From Synergistaceae bacterium (lineage in GTDB: Bacteria > Synergistota > Synergistia > Synergistales > Aminobacteriaceae): DNA of 58,538 bases. The stretch lies in the NCBI GenBank assembly GCA_012521675.1, contig JAAYLU010000042.1:1-58538 (forward strand), read 5' to 3'. Below, one piece after another: positions 49,531 to 58,202 of the stretch (position 1 is its first letter; each line of letters starts with the position of its first letter). The notes under the pieces were generated by a model. The model saw only the letters and a list, made by a program, of their open reading frames with translations, was not told the DNA's origin and did not search any database. Position numbers and translations under genes: made by a program.

Positions 49531-50784
49531 CTAGACCTCGTCCCTCCACAGAGGCATGGTCGTGCAGCGGGGGCCGCCGCCGCCCTTGACTATCTCGTCG
49601 GCCACCAACGGCACCACGTTGATCCCGCCCTTCTCAAGCGCCCTGATGGTCGCCGTGTTCCTGTCGGAGATGCACACCCGTCCTGGCTCCAATGTGACAG
49701 TGTTCCCGCCGGAGCCGGATCTCTGCTCGGTGAAGGCCACCGTCTCGCTCTCGTCGCCGCCGACCTTTATCACCCGCACAGAGTCGAGCCTCAACACCTT
49801 CTTTATGGCGTCGAAGAGGGAGTCCTCCCTGCGGATGTTAAGCCTGTCGCCCCTGCCCCTCGTTATGTGAAGCACGGTCAGTCTCTTCTCTATGTAGGGG
49901 AAGAAGAGGAAGGCGTCGTGGTCTATCATGTTGAGGAACATGTCGACGTGGACCGTCAGTCCTATCGAGTCCGCCGGGCCCAGGCGCGGGTTGTCGAAGC
50001 GCAGCGCCAGCACGTCGGTGATATCGCCCCTTTCCATCGTCCTGCCGGCTATCTTCTCTATCGAGTCGGGGTGAGTCCTCTCGTTGACGCCTATGATGAA
50101 CACATTCTTTCCGTAGCAGTGGACATTTCCCCCCTCTGCGGGGGTCGTGTCGTCCGGTTCCTCGCCGTACCAGGCGGGCGCGTCCAGCCCTGCGAACTCC
50201 GGGTGGTGACGGAAGACGGCCCTAAGGCAAGAGGGCTCCTTCATCCTGTCGCGGTTGAACATCTTGCCGAAGACTATTCCCTCTCCCAGCACAGCCGCCG
50301 GGTCGCGCGTGTATAACACGTTGGTCATAGGGAAGAGCGACCAGATGTTGTCCTGGTCCGCCAGGTCGCGCAGCGCCATCTCGCCCGACACCTCGTGGAG
50401 CTCGTCCTTGGTCATGCCGTAGAAGAGCCTGTCGACCAAATCCCCCGGCTGAAGCCCGAGCAGATGCTCGCGAAGGACGTCCAGCGTCTGCTCCGCCAGG
50501 TACTCCCTCTCGGTGTCGAGGACGGCGGATACGACCTCGTCCCTGACCGCCGGAAGGGCCAGCACATCGCGCAGCAGGTCCTCGAACAGAAGGACTTTGG
50601 CGCCGAACTTCTCCATCACGCCTACCCACTGCCTATGCTCCTCCGCCGCCTTGTGAACGCTCGGCACCGAGTCCCATGCCAGCTCCCCGACGTTCAGCGG
50701 CGTGCAGCGCTCGATGCCCTTGCCGGGCGGCTGCATGATGACCGCGCGAAGCTTCCCGATCTCGGAATTGACGCTTATCCTCAC
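49531..50784 (-). CDS. arcA: Arginine deiminase
   Basis: A 417-residue enzyme, the normal length. It hydrolyses arginine to citrulline and ammonia, the first step of the ADI pathway. EGGNVHCYGKNVFIIGVNERT with the catalytic acids, FLNMIDHDAFLFFP, SGGNTVTLEPGRVCISDRN and the catalytic Cys in GGGGPRCTTMPLWRDEV are present. The start is GTG with GGAGGGGG 5 bases upstream. arcB and arcC are not in this window. Confidence 0.95.
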   Translation of the reverse strand: MRISVNSEIGKLRAVIMQPPGKGIERCTPLNVGELAWDSVPSVHKAAEEHRQWVGVMEKFGAKVLLFEDLLRDVLALPAVRDEVVSAVLDTEREYLAEQTLDVLREHLLGLQPGDLVDRLFYGMTKDELHEVSGEMALRDLADQDNIWSLFPMTNVLYTRDPAAVLGEGIVFGKMFNRDRMKEPSCLRAVFRHHPEFAGLDAPAWYGEEPDDTTPAEGGNVHCYGKNVFIIGVNERTHPDSIEKIAGRTMERGDITDVLALRFDNPRLGPADSIGLTVHVDMFLNMIDHDAFLFFPYIEKRLTVLHITRGRGDRLNIRREDSLFDAIKKVLRLDSVRVIKVGGDESETVAFTEQRSGSGGNTVTLEPGRVCISDRNTATIRALEKGGINVVPLVADEIVKGGGGPRCTTMPLWRDEV

Positions 50785-50843
50785 AAGCTCCCCCTCCTGT
50801 GTGCAATCAGCATTGTCCGTGCAAATCACGAAATGCCCGTCTA

Positions 50844-52097
50844 TTATAGCCCTTTTCCACTCTTTTGCAGCAGCTCGAAGGCGACGTCCATCAGCACGTT
50901 CGCCCCGTTCAGAAGCTGTTCTTCCGGGGTGAACTCCGCGGGACTGTGGCTTATACCGTCCCTGCTCGGGACGAATATCATCGCCGTCCTGCAGACCCTC
51001 GCCAGCATCTGAGCGTCGTGCCCCGCGCCGGAGGTCATCCGCAGGGTGGACAGGCTTCGTCCCTTGGCAACCGCCTCTATCGAGTCCGCGAGACCGAAGT
51101 CGAAGCGCACGGGTTCAAAGCGAGCCAAAGACTCGACAGAGATTTTCACTCCCTCTTCCTCCTTCAACCGGTCCAGGAAGCCCGTGAACTCCCTCTCTCC
51201 GCGTAAAAGCCTCTCTTCGTCCGGGTCGCGCATGTCGACGGTGAACTCCGCCCTGGACGGGATGACGTTTATCGCGCCCGGCGAAAGGGACAGAGTCCCC
51301 ACGGTGGTCCTGATACTTCCCGACGCGGCGGCCAGCTCCCGCAGAAAGACGATCGCCCTCGCCGCGGCGTACCCGGCGTCGCTTCTCATGGGCATCGGCG
51401 TGGTCCCGGCGTGGTTGGCCGCTCCTTCCATCAAGACCCTCCTCCAGGAGATCCCTTGAAGGTCCTCGACCACTCCTATGTCGATCCCCTCGGAGTCCAG
51501 TACCGGGCCCTGCTCCACGTGCAATTCAAGATACTCCGCGGGGTGCAGATCGGCGGGGTCGGCGTCTCCCGCGTAACCGATGCGCCGCAGCTCCTCGCCG
51601 AAGAGGGCGCCGTCCGTCCCCCTGGCCGCCAAAGCCTCCTCAAGGCTTATTCCACCCGCGAAAAAGAGAGAACCCAGCATGTCCGGCTGAAAACGCACCC
51701 CCTCCTCGTTGGTGAAGGCCGCCACCATGAGAGTGTGGCGGGGACGCAGGCCTGACTCCCTGAAGGCCCTCGCTACTGCCAGCCCCGAGAGTACCCCGTA
51801 CACGCCGTCAAGCGGTCCGGCCTCTATGACCGTGTCGATGTGCGAGCCGATCATAAGGGCGTTCGAGCACGACTCGTCCTCGCCCCTCAGTATGCCGAAG
51901 ATGTTTCCGACCGGGTCTATCCTTACCTCCAGGTCCAGCTCTCTCATCCAGCCGACCAGCCTGTCCCTGGCCATACCGTCCCCCTCGGACAGGGCAAGGC
52001 GCGTCCTGCCTTCCGAGTCGTCCCGGCCGATCTCCGCAAACTCCCTTATCCGGGCAAGAAGCGACTCCCCGTCTATCTTCAACGAACCGCACCCCAT
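50844..52097 (-). CDS. M20-family carbamoyl-amino-acid hydrolase (hydantoinase/carbamoylase type)
   Basis: A 417-residue zinc hydrolase of the N-carbamoyl-L-amino-acid hydrolase / allantoate amidohydrolase group. LMIGSHIDTVIEAGPLDGVY, AFTNEEGVRFQPDMLGS, ELHVEQGPVLDSEGIDIGVV and TSGAGHDAQMLA are family motifs with the metal His, Glu and Asp. It removes a carbamoyl group from an N-carbamoyl amino acid or similar. GGAGG is 8 bases before the ATG. It lies directly upstream of arcA on the same strand, so both may work on nitrogen-carbon bonds of arginine-derived or pyrimidine-derived compounds. Confidence 0.88.
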   Translation of the reverse strand: MGCGSLKIDGESLLARIREFAEIGRDDSEGRTRLALSEGDGMARDRLVGWMRELDLEVRIDPVGNIFGILRGEDESCSNALMIGSHIDTVIEAGPLDGVYGVLSGLAVARAFRESGLRPRHTLMVAAFTNEEGVRFQPDMLGSLFFAGGISLEEALAARGTDGALFGEELRRIGYAGDADPADLHPAEYLELHVEQGPVLDSEGIDIGVVEDLQGISWRRVLMEGAANHAGTTPMPMRSDAGYAAARAIVFLRELAAASGSIRTTVGTLSLSPGAINVIPSRAEFTVDMRDPDEERLLRGEREFTGFLDRLKEEEGVKISVESLARFEPVRFDFGLADSIEAVAKGRSLSTLRMTSGAGHDAQMLARVCRTAMIFVPSRDGISHSPAEFTPEEQLLNGANVLMDVAFELLQKSGKGL

Positions 52098-52210
52098 AGC
52101 AATCCCTCCTTATAAAGCTCCCTCGACAGAGTATACCAGCAAGACCCGGGCGAAAAGCAAAGCGTCCTTTACCTCTCTTCCGACTTTTCAGATAATCGAC
52201 TACAATTTTA

Positions 52211-52239
52211 TTGACACGAGTGAGATAAAGTGTTAATAT
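52211..52239 (+). promoter_or_regulatory. Promoter of the leukocidin-like lipoprotein gene
   Basis: TTGACA (52211-52216), a 17-base spacer and TAATAT (52234-52239), in an AT-rich gap of the divergent region 52098-52337. Confidence 0.7.
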
Positions 52240-52337
52240 TCGTTCCAAGCTTGAAAGAGGCGCCGCTACCGAAAGGAGACGGAAAGACAGAGGCAAATCT
52301 TTCACGCCCAAACTGAATTCAGGGGGTGTTGCAGATA

Positions 52338-54089
52338 ATGAAAAATCGCAGTGCGAAAAGGCGTCTCGGCGGAATTTTCACGGCGGCGCTCTTCCTGGCC
52401 CTCTCGATCTTCTTCATCGGAGGATGCGGAGGGGGAAGTGAGGACCAAGTAGTAATCGCCAGGGCCTACTATATAGGCCAGGGCTGGGAAGGACTGGCGC
52501 TCTACCTGAAGAGATACTGCGTAGAATTCCTTCCTTACAACGGAGAGTCGACAGACGGAGTGCTTTTCGTATCCTATGGCGATGCCTTCACCCCGAGCGA
52601 CGGCGACATCAGGTCGATACGGCGGGCCTACGAGGCAGGTTGTTTCGTGGTGCTGGTGCACGCGACGGTCGACCGGGTCAATGAGTTTCTTGGACACGTC
52701 GGCCTGCCGCCCCACTTCGACATCGAGGATGGGGACGGAAAGCGAAAGCTGGTCGAGATACTCGCGGTATATAGACAGCCGCGAGACGACGGGGGCACGG
52801 ACATATTCACCTGGGTGACCCCGGAGTACACGGCGCCTGTCAAGTCGGAGAATACGAGTAGCGACGATCCGGCCGAGGAGCTCCCCCCGCCGGAGGACGA
52901 TTTCGACCTTGACGAGTTCAACGAGGCGAGAACCAGAAATTTCGTCCAGTACATTGCGAACGAGGAGAAGCGCCTCGTGGACGCGGAGAGGGCCAAGGAG
53001 TCAGCGAAGGCCGCCGTGGCCTCGGCCACCGACGACCTCACCCGGATCGCCAAGGCACAGATCATTACTCGTGACGCCTCCAAGTACAAGCAGCACTTCA
53101 TGATCAACTACTACATCTACGCCTGCCACTCCTACAACGCGACTGACGGCGTCGACTACGACTGGTTCGTCGTTCAGCAGAGGGCGATGCTGAACCCGGA
53201 GGACAACTATGGAAAAGATGACGCCCATGGTAAACACCTTGCCCAGATCCGCGGCTACATGGTGTACTACGATTTCGAAAACAGATTGGACGATGTCAAA
53301 GGTGTCCAGCTGGTGAACACATCCCCAGCCTCGACATCCGGCAGCACGTCCGTTACGAGCGGCTTCTCGTGGAGCCTCGGGGGCGCTGTCGGAGTGAGCG
53401 GCTCCAATCCAACAGCGAATCTCTCCAGCAGTGTCACCTACTCATCCTCCGAGACTGTCAGTATCGCGGACTGCACAGTGATGAACAGCTCCGCGCCCTC
53501 GGAAGACAAGACAAAAGCCAAGTGGCGCTATGAATTCCCAAGGCCTCGTTGCACGGAACCCGGAAAATGGGACTTCAACTTCACGGGGAATTTCCACGAC
53601 GCGGTGCGGCTGTCGCGCAGCAACTTCGAGCCCTTCAACCAGTGGCTGTGGAAGATACCGCCGAACGCGCGAGACAAGATCAAGGGTTTCAATTCCAAAT
53701 TCAAATGGCAGAACGGTTACTCAAACGGGAACCAGTACATTATGAAGTTTAAAAAACATGAAGTCGAACACCACGATTGGGTTTCCAGCACCGAGACCTA
53801 TACCATACCGTTCATATACGCGCCGCTGATCGCCGGAAACGAAGTGGACTTTGACGCCGAGGGGAGCCACAAGAAGCTCAAGTTCGGCACGGCGCGGCCG
53901 TGGGAGGCGGAGAGCGACCAGGAGTGGTGCGAACTCTCCAAGTACAAAGGAGAGGCGGACCAGACCAGCGGCGTCTACGTCACGGTGAAACCAAATATGA
54001 CTGGCGCCGACAGGTGGGCGAACATCACGCTTCGGACCGCCGACGGAAAGGGAGAGTGCACGGTGAAGGTCTTCCAGTCCAAGTATTAG
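52338..54089 (+). CDS. Lipoprotein with leukocidin-like pore-forming fold and C-terminal BACON-like domain
   Basis: A 583-residue lipoprotein. Signal and lipobox are GIFTAALFLALSIFFIGGC, with Cys30 the lipid site. Residues about 35-165 are an alpha/beta region, 180-250 a charged helical linker. Residues about 250-490 resemble the leukocidin/hemolysin beta-pore family. SGFSWSLGGAVGVSGSN and NLSSSVTYSSSETVSIADCT look like the Gly/Ser-rich, alternating pre-stem hairpin, and VRLSRSNFEPFNQWLW matches the LSRSNFNPEF block of staphylococcal leukocidins. Residues about 500-583 resemble a BACON domain (DQEWCELSKYKG, GVYVTVKPNMTGADRWANIT, GECTVKVFQ). Cell anchoring is unusual for this fold. It has its own promoter and terminator. 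A GTG at 52326 is an alternative start. Confidence 0.75.
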   Translation: MKNRSAKRRLGGIFTAALFLALSIFFIGGCGGGSEDQVVIARAYYIGQGWEGLALYLKRYCVEFLPYNGESTDGVLFVSYGDAFTPSDGDIRSIRRAYEAGCFVVLVHATVDRVNEFLGHVGLPPHFDIEDGDGKRKLVEILAVYRQPRDDGGTDIFTWVTPEYTAPVKSENTSSDDPAEELPPPEDDFDLDEFNEARTRNFVQYIANEEKRLVDAERAKESAKAAVASATDDLTRIAKAQIITRDASKYKQHFMINYYIYACHSYNATDGVDYDWFVVQQRAMLNPEDNYGKDDAHGKHLAQIRGYMVYYDFENRLDDVKGVQLVNTSPASTSGSTSVTSGFSWSLGGAVGVSGSNPTANLSSSVTYSSSETVSIADCTVMNSSAPSEDKTKAKWRYEFPRPRCTEPGKWDFNFTGNFHDAVRLSRSNFEPFNQWLWKIPPNARDKIKGFNSKFKWQNGYSNGNQYIMKFKKHEVEHHDWVSSTETYTIPFIYAPLIAGNEVDFDAEGSHKKLKFGTARPWEAESDQEWCELSKYKGEADQTSGVYVTVKPNMTGADRWANITLRTADGKGECTVKVFQSKY

Positions 54090-54123
54090 ACGTCCGGGCG
54101 TCAGGACAGCTCGGTGATCTCGA

Positions 54124-54155
54124 GGGGGTCGCGGTTTTGCGCGGCCCCCTTTCTT
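54124..54155 (+). terminator. Rho-independent terminator after the lipoprotein gene
   Basis: A 10-base stem, GGGGGTCGCG with CGCGGCCCCC (one G-T pair), a GTTTTG loop and TTTCTT. Confidence 0.85.
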
Positions 54156-54234
54156 CGCGGCCGAGAGCCGCGCTTGCGCATATCTAAGGCTTATACGATA
54201 ATGCGGTGGTAAAAAAACACCTCGGGGGAGCCAA

Positions 54235-56199
54235 ATGGAAATAGCGATAGACCTGATCATAGTAGTCACGGCCGGGCTGATCGGCGGCATAGTCACCAGA
54301 AAGCTGAACCAGCCCCTGATCTTCGGATACATTATCGCGGGGATAATTATAGGCCCCTACACGGGAGGAGTCTCCATCACGGACCCGGACCAGATCGCGG
54401 GACTCGCGGAAATAGGCGCGGCGCTGCTGCTCTTCTCGCTGGGGCTCGAGTTCTCCATGAAGAGCATAGCCTCCATCAAGGGCGTCACGGTCGGCGGAGG
54501 CGCGATACAGGTGTTCATAACCCTCTTCATCGGCTACGGGCTGGCGCGCTGGGTCACCGGATGGAGCGTGGCGCCGTCGATGTGGTACGCGGTCTCCATC
54601 GTCTCCTCCAGCACGTCGGTCATTATGAAGACATTGGCGTCCAGGGGGCAGCTCGGTACCCTGTCAAGCCGAGTGATGCTCGGCATGTCCATAGTGCAGG
54701 ACATTCTTGTGCTGCCGCTCATGGTGCTGCTGATCGGCCTTCAGGGGACGGAGCTGACCCTGCTCGGCGTGCTCTCCCCCGTCTTCAAGGTGATCGCTTT
54801 CACCGTGGTGATGGTATTCGCCGGGTCGCGCGTCATTCCGCAGGTGCTGAAGTACGTCGCCGGGTGGGAGTCGCAGGAGCTGTTCATACTCTCCGTGACC
54901 GCTCTCGGCCTCTGCATAGGCTACATAACCTACGCCTTCGGACTCTCCTTTGCATTCGGCGCGTTCATGGCGGGGCTGGTGCTCAGCGAGTCCGACTACA
55001 GCAAGAGAACCTTGAGCGACATTTCGTCCCTGCGCGACGTATTCGCGCTGCTCTTCTTCGTATCGATCGGGATGCTGCTGGACCCGACCGTGCTGGCCTC
55101 TCACCCGGTGGCGACCGTGCTGCTGATGCTGGGCACCACACTCGGGAGAGGAGCGATCCTGTCCGCTCTGACTTATATCTTCGGCTTCCGCAACGTGATC
55201 CCCCTTGCCGCATTCCTCACTATGACGCCTATCTCGGAGATCGCATTCATAGTGCTGCAGGCCGCCGTCACCACAGGCGCGATGGGCAAGACCGAGTACT
55301 CGGTCGCACTCAACGCGGTCGTGCTGTCGATGATCTTCGGCCCTGTCGTCTCCGGGCTGGTCTCCCCGATATACTCGCTGGTCAAGAAGAGAGGCTCGCC
55401 GGCGAGGGTAAAGAGCATCAACCTGCCGAAGAGCCACCTGAAGGATCACGTGGTGCTGGCCGGGGGCATGAGCCTTGCCCGCTACCTTGGGGTGCTTCTG
55501 ACCCGCTTCGAGATCCCCTACGTAATCATAGAGCCGAACCACACGGAGTTCCTTAAGGGAAAAGAGCAGGGGCTGACCATGCTTCTCGGGGACCCGGCGC
55601 AGAGAGTTGTGCTGGAGGCCGCCGAGTTGACCGACGCCAAGCTGGCGGTTATAACTACTTCCGCCGGAATGGGGACGGTGGAGGTCATCCGGGCGATCCG
55701 CGGGCAGAACCCCGACGTTGAGTTGCTGGCGTGGGCCGCGGACGAGGAGGACATAGACATACTGAAGGGGCACGGAGTCAGCCACTTTGTGGAACCGGAC
55801 TTCGAGGCGTCGATAGAGATGGCGCGACAGACCTTGACCCTGTTCGGAGTCAAGGCCACCGCCGCCCACAGGGAGCTGGAATCGCTGCGCTCCTCGATGT
55901 ACGGCCCCCTGTTCGAGCAGTTCCCCGAGTACGAGGACATGAACGGCCTGCAGTCATCGACCAACAGGCTTGCACTCGAGTGGGTATACGTCCACCCCGG
56001 CAACCCGGCGGAGGACAGAAGGCTGGACGAGTCAAGACTGAGGGAGGCGCTTGGTATATCAATAATCGCGGTGCGCAGGAGCGGAGAGCTGGTCTCGAAC
56101 CCTGGCGGGGACTTCATCCTGCGCTGCGGAGACTACCTGGGAGTGGTAGGCACCCCTGACGAGAACCGCAGGCTGGTGGATTTTTTCAAGAAACAGTGA
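54235..56199 (+). CDS. CPA2-type cation:proton antiporter with RCK domains
   Basis: A 654-residue protein of the KefB/Na+-H+ antiporter type. Residues about 1-385 are membrane (GAALLLFSLGLEFSMKSI, GMSIVQDILVLPLMVLL, FAFGAFMAGLVLSESDYSK). Residues about 400-530 form a TrkA-N/RCK NAD-binding domain (HVVLAGGMSLARYLGVLL; MLLGDPAQRVVLEAAEL). GMS replaces the usual GxG at the nucleotide loop, so binding may be altered. Residues about 575-650 form a TrkA-C domain. It exchanges K+ or Na+ for H+ under ligand control. GGGGGAG lies 5 bases before the ATG. Confidence 0.9.
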   Translation: MEIAIDLIIVVTAGLIGGIVTRKLNQPLIFGYIIAGIIIGPYTGGVSITDPDQIAGLAEIGAALLLFSLGLEFSMKSIASIKGVTVGGGAIQVFITLFIGYGLARWVTGWSVAPSMWYAVSIVSSSTSVIMKTLASRGQLGTLSSRVMLGMSIVQDILVLPLMVLLIGLQGTELTLLGVLSPVFKVIAFTVVMVFAGSRVIPQVLKYVAGWESQELFILSVTALGLCIGYITYAFGLSFAFGAFMAGLVLSESDYSKRTLSDISSLRDVFALLFFVSIGMLLDPTVLASHPVATVLLMLGTTLGRGAILSALTYIFGFRNVIPLAAFLTMTPISEIAFIVLQAAVTTGAMGKTEYSVALNAVVLSMIFGPVVSGLVSPIYSLVKKRGSPARVKSINLPKSHLKDHVVLAGGMSLARYLGVLLTRFEIPYVIIEPNHTEFLKGKEQGLTMLLGDPAQRVVLEAAELTDAKLAVITTSAGMGTVEVIRAIRGQNPDVELLAWAADEEDIDILKGHGVSHFVEPDFEASIEMARQTLTLFGVKATAAHRELESLRSSMYGPLFEQFPEYEDMNGLQSSTNRLALEWVYVHPGNPAEDRRLDESRLREALGISIIAVRRSGELVSNPGGDFILRCGDYLGVVGTPDENRRLVDFFKKQ

Positions 56200-56260
56200 G
56201 CAACAAGAGAGATATCACTCGCAGGTCGCCATTGTCAATGTCATCTTGAGGACTGCCCCC

Positions 56261-56345
56261 TGTCATCCTGAGCGTGAGCGAAGGATCTCGGGTTTGCAAG
56301 GCCGCCAAAGGCGAGATCCCTCGGGAAAACCCCCTCGGGATGACA
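56261..56345. repeat. Palindromic intergenic repeat, copy 1
   Basis: It begins TGTCATCCTGAGCGTGAGCG and continues with AAGGATCTCGGG, then GCGAGATCCCTCGGG, and closes with CTCGGGATGACA. The outer ends are inverted (TGTCAT/ATGACA) and the inner AGATC/GATCT parts are inverted, so RNA or single-stranded DNA can fold. Between arms is an insert not in copy 2 (GAAAACCCCCTC). Confidence 0.85.
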
Positions 56346-56443
56346 GGAGGGCGAGATCTCACTTGCCGATCGCCTTAGGCGACATGGGATAGCGAACGAC
56401 ACGAACGGAAAAAACGCCCGTTCGGCCGCCTGCTTACCCCCAT

Positions 56444-56514
56444 TGTCATCCTGAGCGTGAGCGAAGGATCTCGGGTTTGTGGGATCGCCAAAGGCGAGAT
56501 CCCTCGGGATGACA
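56444..56514. repeat. Palindromic intergenic repeat, copy 2
   Basis: It repeats TGTCATCCTGAGCGTGAGCG, AAGGATCTCGGGTTTG, GCGAGATCCCTCGGGATGACA of copy 1, about 99 bases after it. The middle differs (TGGGATCGCCAAAG). Confidence 0.85.
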
Positions 56515-56529
56515 GAGTTTTATCGCCCC

Positions 56530-57402
56530 CTACGCCTCTGTCTCCGCCGCCTTCATCCCGGCCCTTTCACCGTACAACGCCCCGCCCAGTATCATCGCCG
56601 CTCCGACTATCTGGACCGGAGTCATCCTCTCCCCAAGCAGCAGGGCTGAGAATATCAGCGCGGACAGTGGCTCCAGGTAGCCGGTGATCACCACCGTCTG
56701 AGCCGGCAACCGCTGCATCGTCGAGAAGTACAGGTAGCAGCCATACCCGGTGTTGACGAGGCCGAGCAGGATCATCGGCAAAAGGCTGCCGGAGGGGATG
56801 GAGACAAGGAAGCCCTGCCTGGCCACGGTGAACACCGCCACAGTGAGGAAGCTGATGGTCAGCTGCAGCACTGCGTTCTCAAAGCCGGTGATGCTTGCTG
56901 CCAATCGGTTGAGTATCACCATAACGGCCAACATGATGGCGGACATAAGGCCGCAGGCCAGCCCCCAGGAGATAGTCCCCTGGGCGAAAGCGTCGCTGTT
57001 CACCAGCGCCATTCCGAGCAAGACGACCGCGAACCCCCTCAGCCGCGCCGGGATCAGCTTCTCCTTGAAGACCAGAGGTGCCGCCACCATCACTATCGCG
57101 GGGCCAACGTAGTACGCCAGGGTCGCCAGGCCGACCCCGATCTGCCTGTAGGCCTCGTACAGAAACATCCAGCTCGTACCCATCGCGATGCCGGAGAGCA
57201 GCAGAAAGCAGAGGTCCCTTCCCTTGCGAAAGACCGTGAATTTCCCGCCCGCCAGCAGAAAAGCCGCGATGAGAAAGAGGCTGCCGATGAAGGTGCGCAG
57301 GTAGACTATCTCAAGGCTGGATAGCATTATACGGCTCGCGACTATGCCGTTGGAGCCGAAGATCAGGTAGGACGAGGTCAACCGAACGTAGTCCATCCTC
57401 AT
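56530..57402 (-). CDS. DMT-superfamily (EamA) transporter, second copy
   Basis: A 290-residue protein with about ten membrane segments in two EamA repeats. SYLIFGSNGIVASRIML and YYVGPAIVMVAAPLVFKEKL are from repeat 1, and TGYLEPLSALIFSALLLGER with its conserved Glu-Pro is from repeat 2. It is not closely alike to the copy at 32853. It overlaps the methyltransferase stop (ATGA), so the two are coupled. Confidence 0.9.
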   Translation of the reverse strand: MRMDYVRLTSSYLIFGSNGIVASRIMLSSLEIVYLRTFIGSLFLIAAFLLAGGKFTVFRKGRDLCFLLLSGIAMGTSWMFLYEAYRQIGVGLATLAYYVGPAIVMVAAPLVFKEKLIPARLRGFAVVLLGMALVNSDAFAQGTISWGLACGLMSAIMLAVMVILNRLAASITGFENAVLQLTISFLTVAVFTVARQGFLVSIPSGSLLPMILLGLVNTGYGCYLYFSTMQRLPAQTVVITGYLEPLSALIFSALLLGERMTPVQIVGAAMILGGALYGERAGMKAAETEA

Positions 57403-58202
57403 GCAGTTGAACCTCCTTCAGCGCCTTCCGCCTTGCGTGCGACGAAAAACTCGTAAGCATAACAACTCGAGTACAGCCTGTGCATCTCCGGTTCGCGGGC
57501 CAGGTCACTCAGCACGCTCAACGCTTCTTCATCGCCAGCGTACTTGCGCCTCATCTCCCCTATCTTCTCCTCCATCGGAGTGTAGAAATCATCCCACCAA
57601 GCCTCGTCGGGGAGGGTGAAGTGTCCGAGGACCTCGAAGCCGCATCTCACTATCGCAGCGAGCAAGTCGGCGGCTCTCCCCATCTCAGGATAATCAGCCT
57701 CGAAGCTATCGCGGATCTTCTTCGGCGGATTGTCCGTAAGCCAGACCGCGTCCGTGAAGGCCAGCGCACCGCCGGGGCGCAGAAGCCTGCGACACAGGTT
57801 CAGTGCGTTTTCGATCCCGATATTATAAAGCGCACCCTCCGACCAGACCAGGTCGAAGCTCCACGGTGGAAGATCCAGCGAGGACATGTCGGCCTCCATC
57901 ACTTTTATCCTGTCCTCCAGGCCCCGCGACTCGACCACCGCCCGCAACCTCTTCAGTGACGGGGCGTGACTGTCTACCGCTGTTATCAGCCCCGAGGTCA
58001 TCGCCGAGAGGTGCAGGGTCTGCCCCCCGACGCCGCATCCGAGGTCCAGAATCCGAGGCGCAGGCGGAAGCTCCCCGCACATGGCCAGCGCTCTGGCAGC
58101 CGACTCGCGGTTTCCCGGCCCCTGCCTGGGAAGCGACTCGAAAAGATCGAAAAACAGCGCCCAATGACGAGGCGAAAAGCAATTCATTCCCGACTCTTCC
58201 AT
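57399..58202 (-). CDS. Class I SAM-dependent methyltransferase
   Basis: A 267-residue protein. Motif I is RILDLGCGVGGQTLHLS, the acidic residue after beta-2 is in ITAVDSHAPSL, motif II is MEADMSSLDLPPWSFDLVWS and motif III RRLLRPGGALAFTD. The acceptor is unknown. ATG 58202 has GGGGAGA upstream; ATG 58187 is an alternative. Confidence 0.88.
   Translation of the reverse strand: MEESGMNCFSPRHWALFFDLFESLPRQGPGNRESAARALAMCGELPPAPRILDLGCGVGGQTLHLSAMTSGLITAVDSHAPSLKRLRAVVESRGLEDRIKVMEADMSSLDLPPWSFDLVWSEGALYNIGIENALNLCRRLLRPGGALAFTDAVWLTDNPPKKIRDSFEADYPEMGRAADLLAAIVRCGFEVLGHFTLPDEAWWDDFYTPMEEKIGEMRRKYAGDEEALSVLSDLAREPEMHRLYSSCYAYEFFVARKAEGAEGGSTA

Larger units (their letters stand above)
56200..56529. 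other. 330-base intergenic region with palindromic repeats
   Basis: No gene is seen. It contains two related palindromic elements, plus a shorter partial copy (tgtcatcttgag-like, about 56238-56250). Confidence 0.7.
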
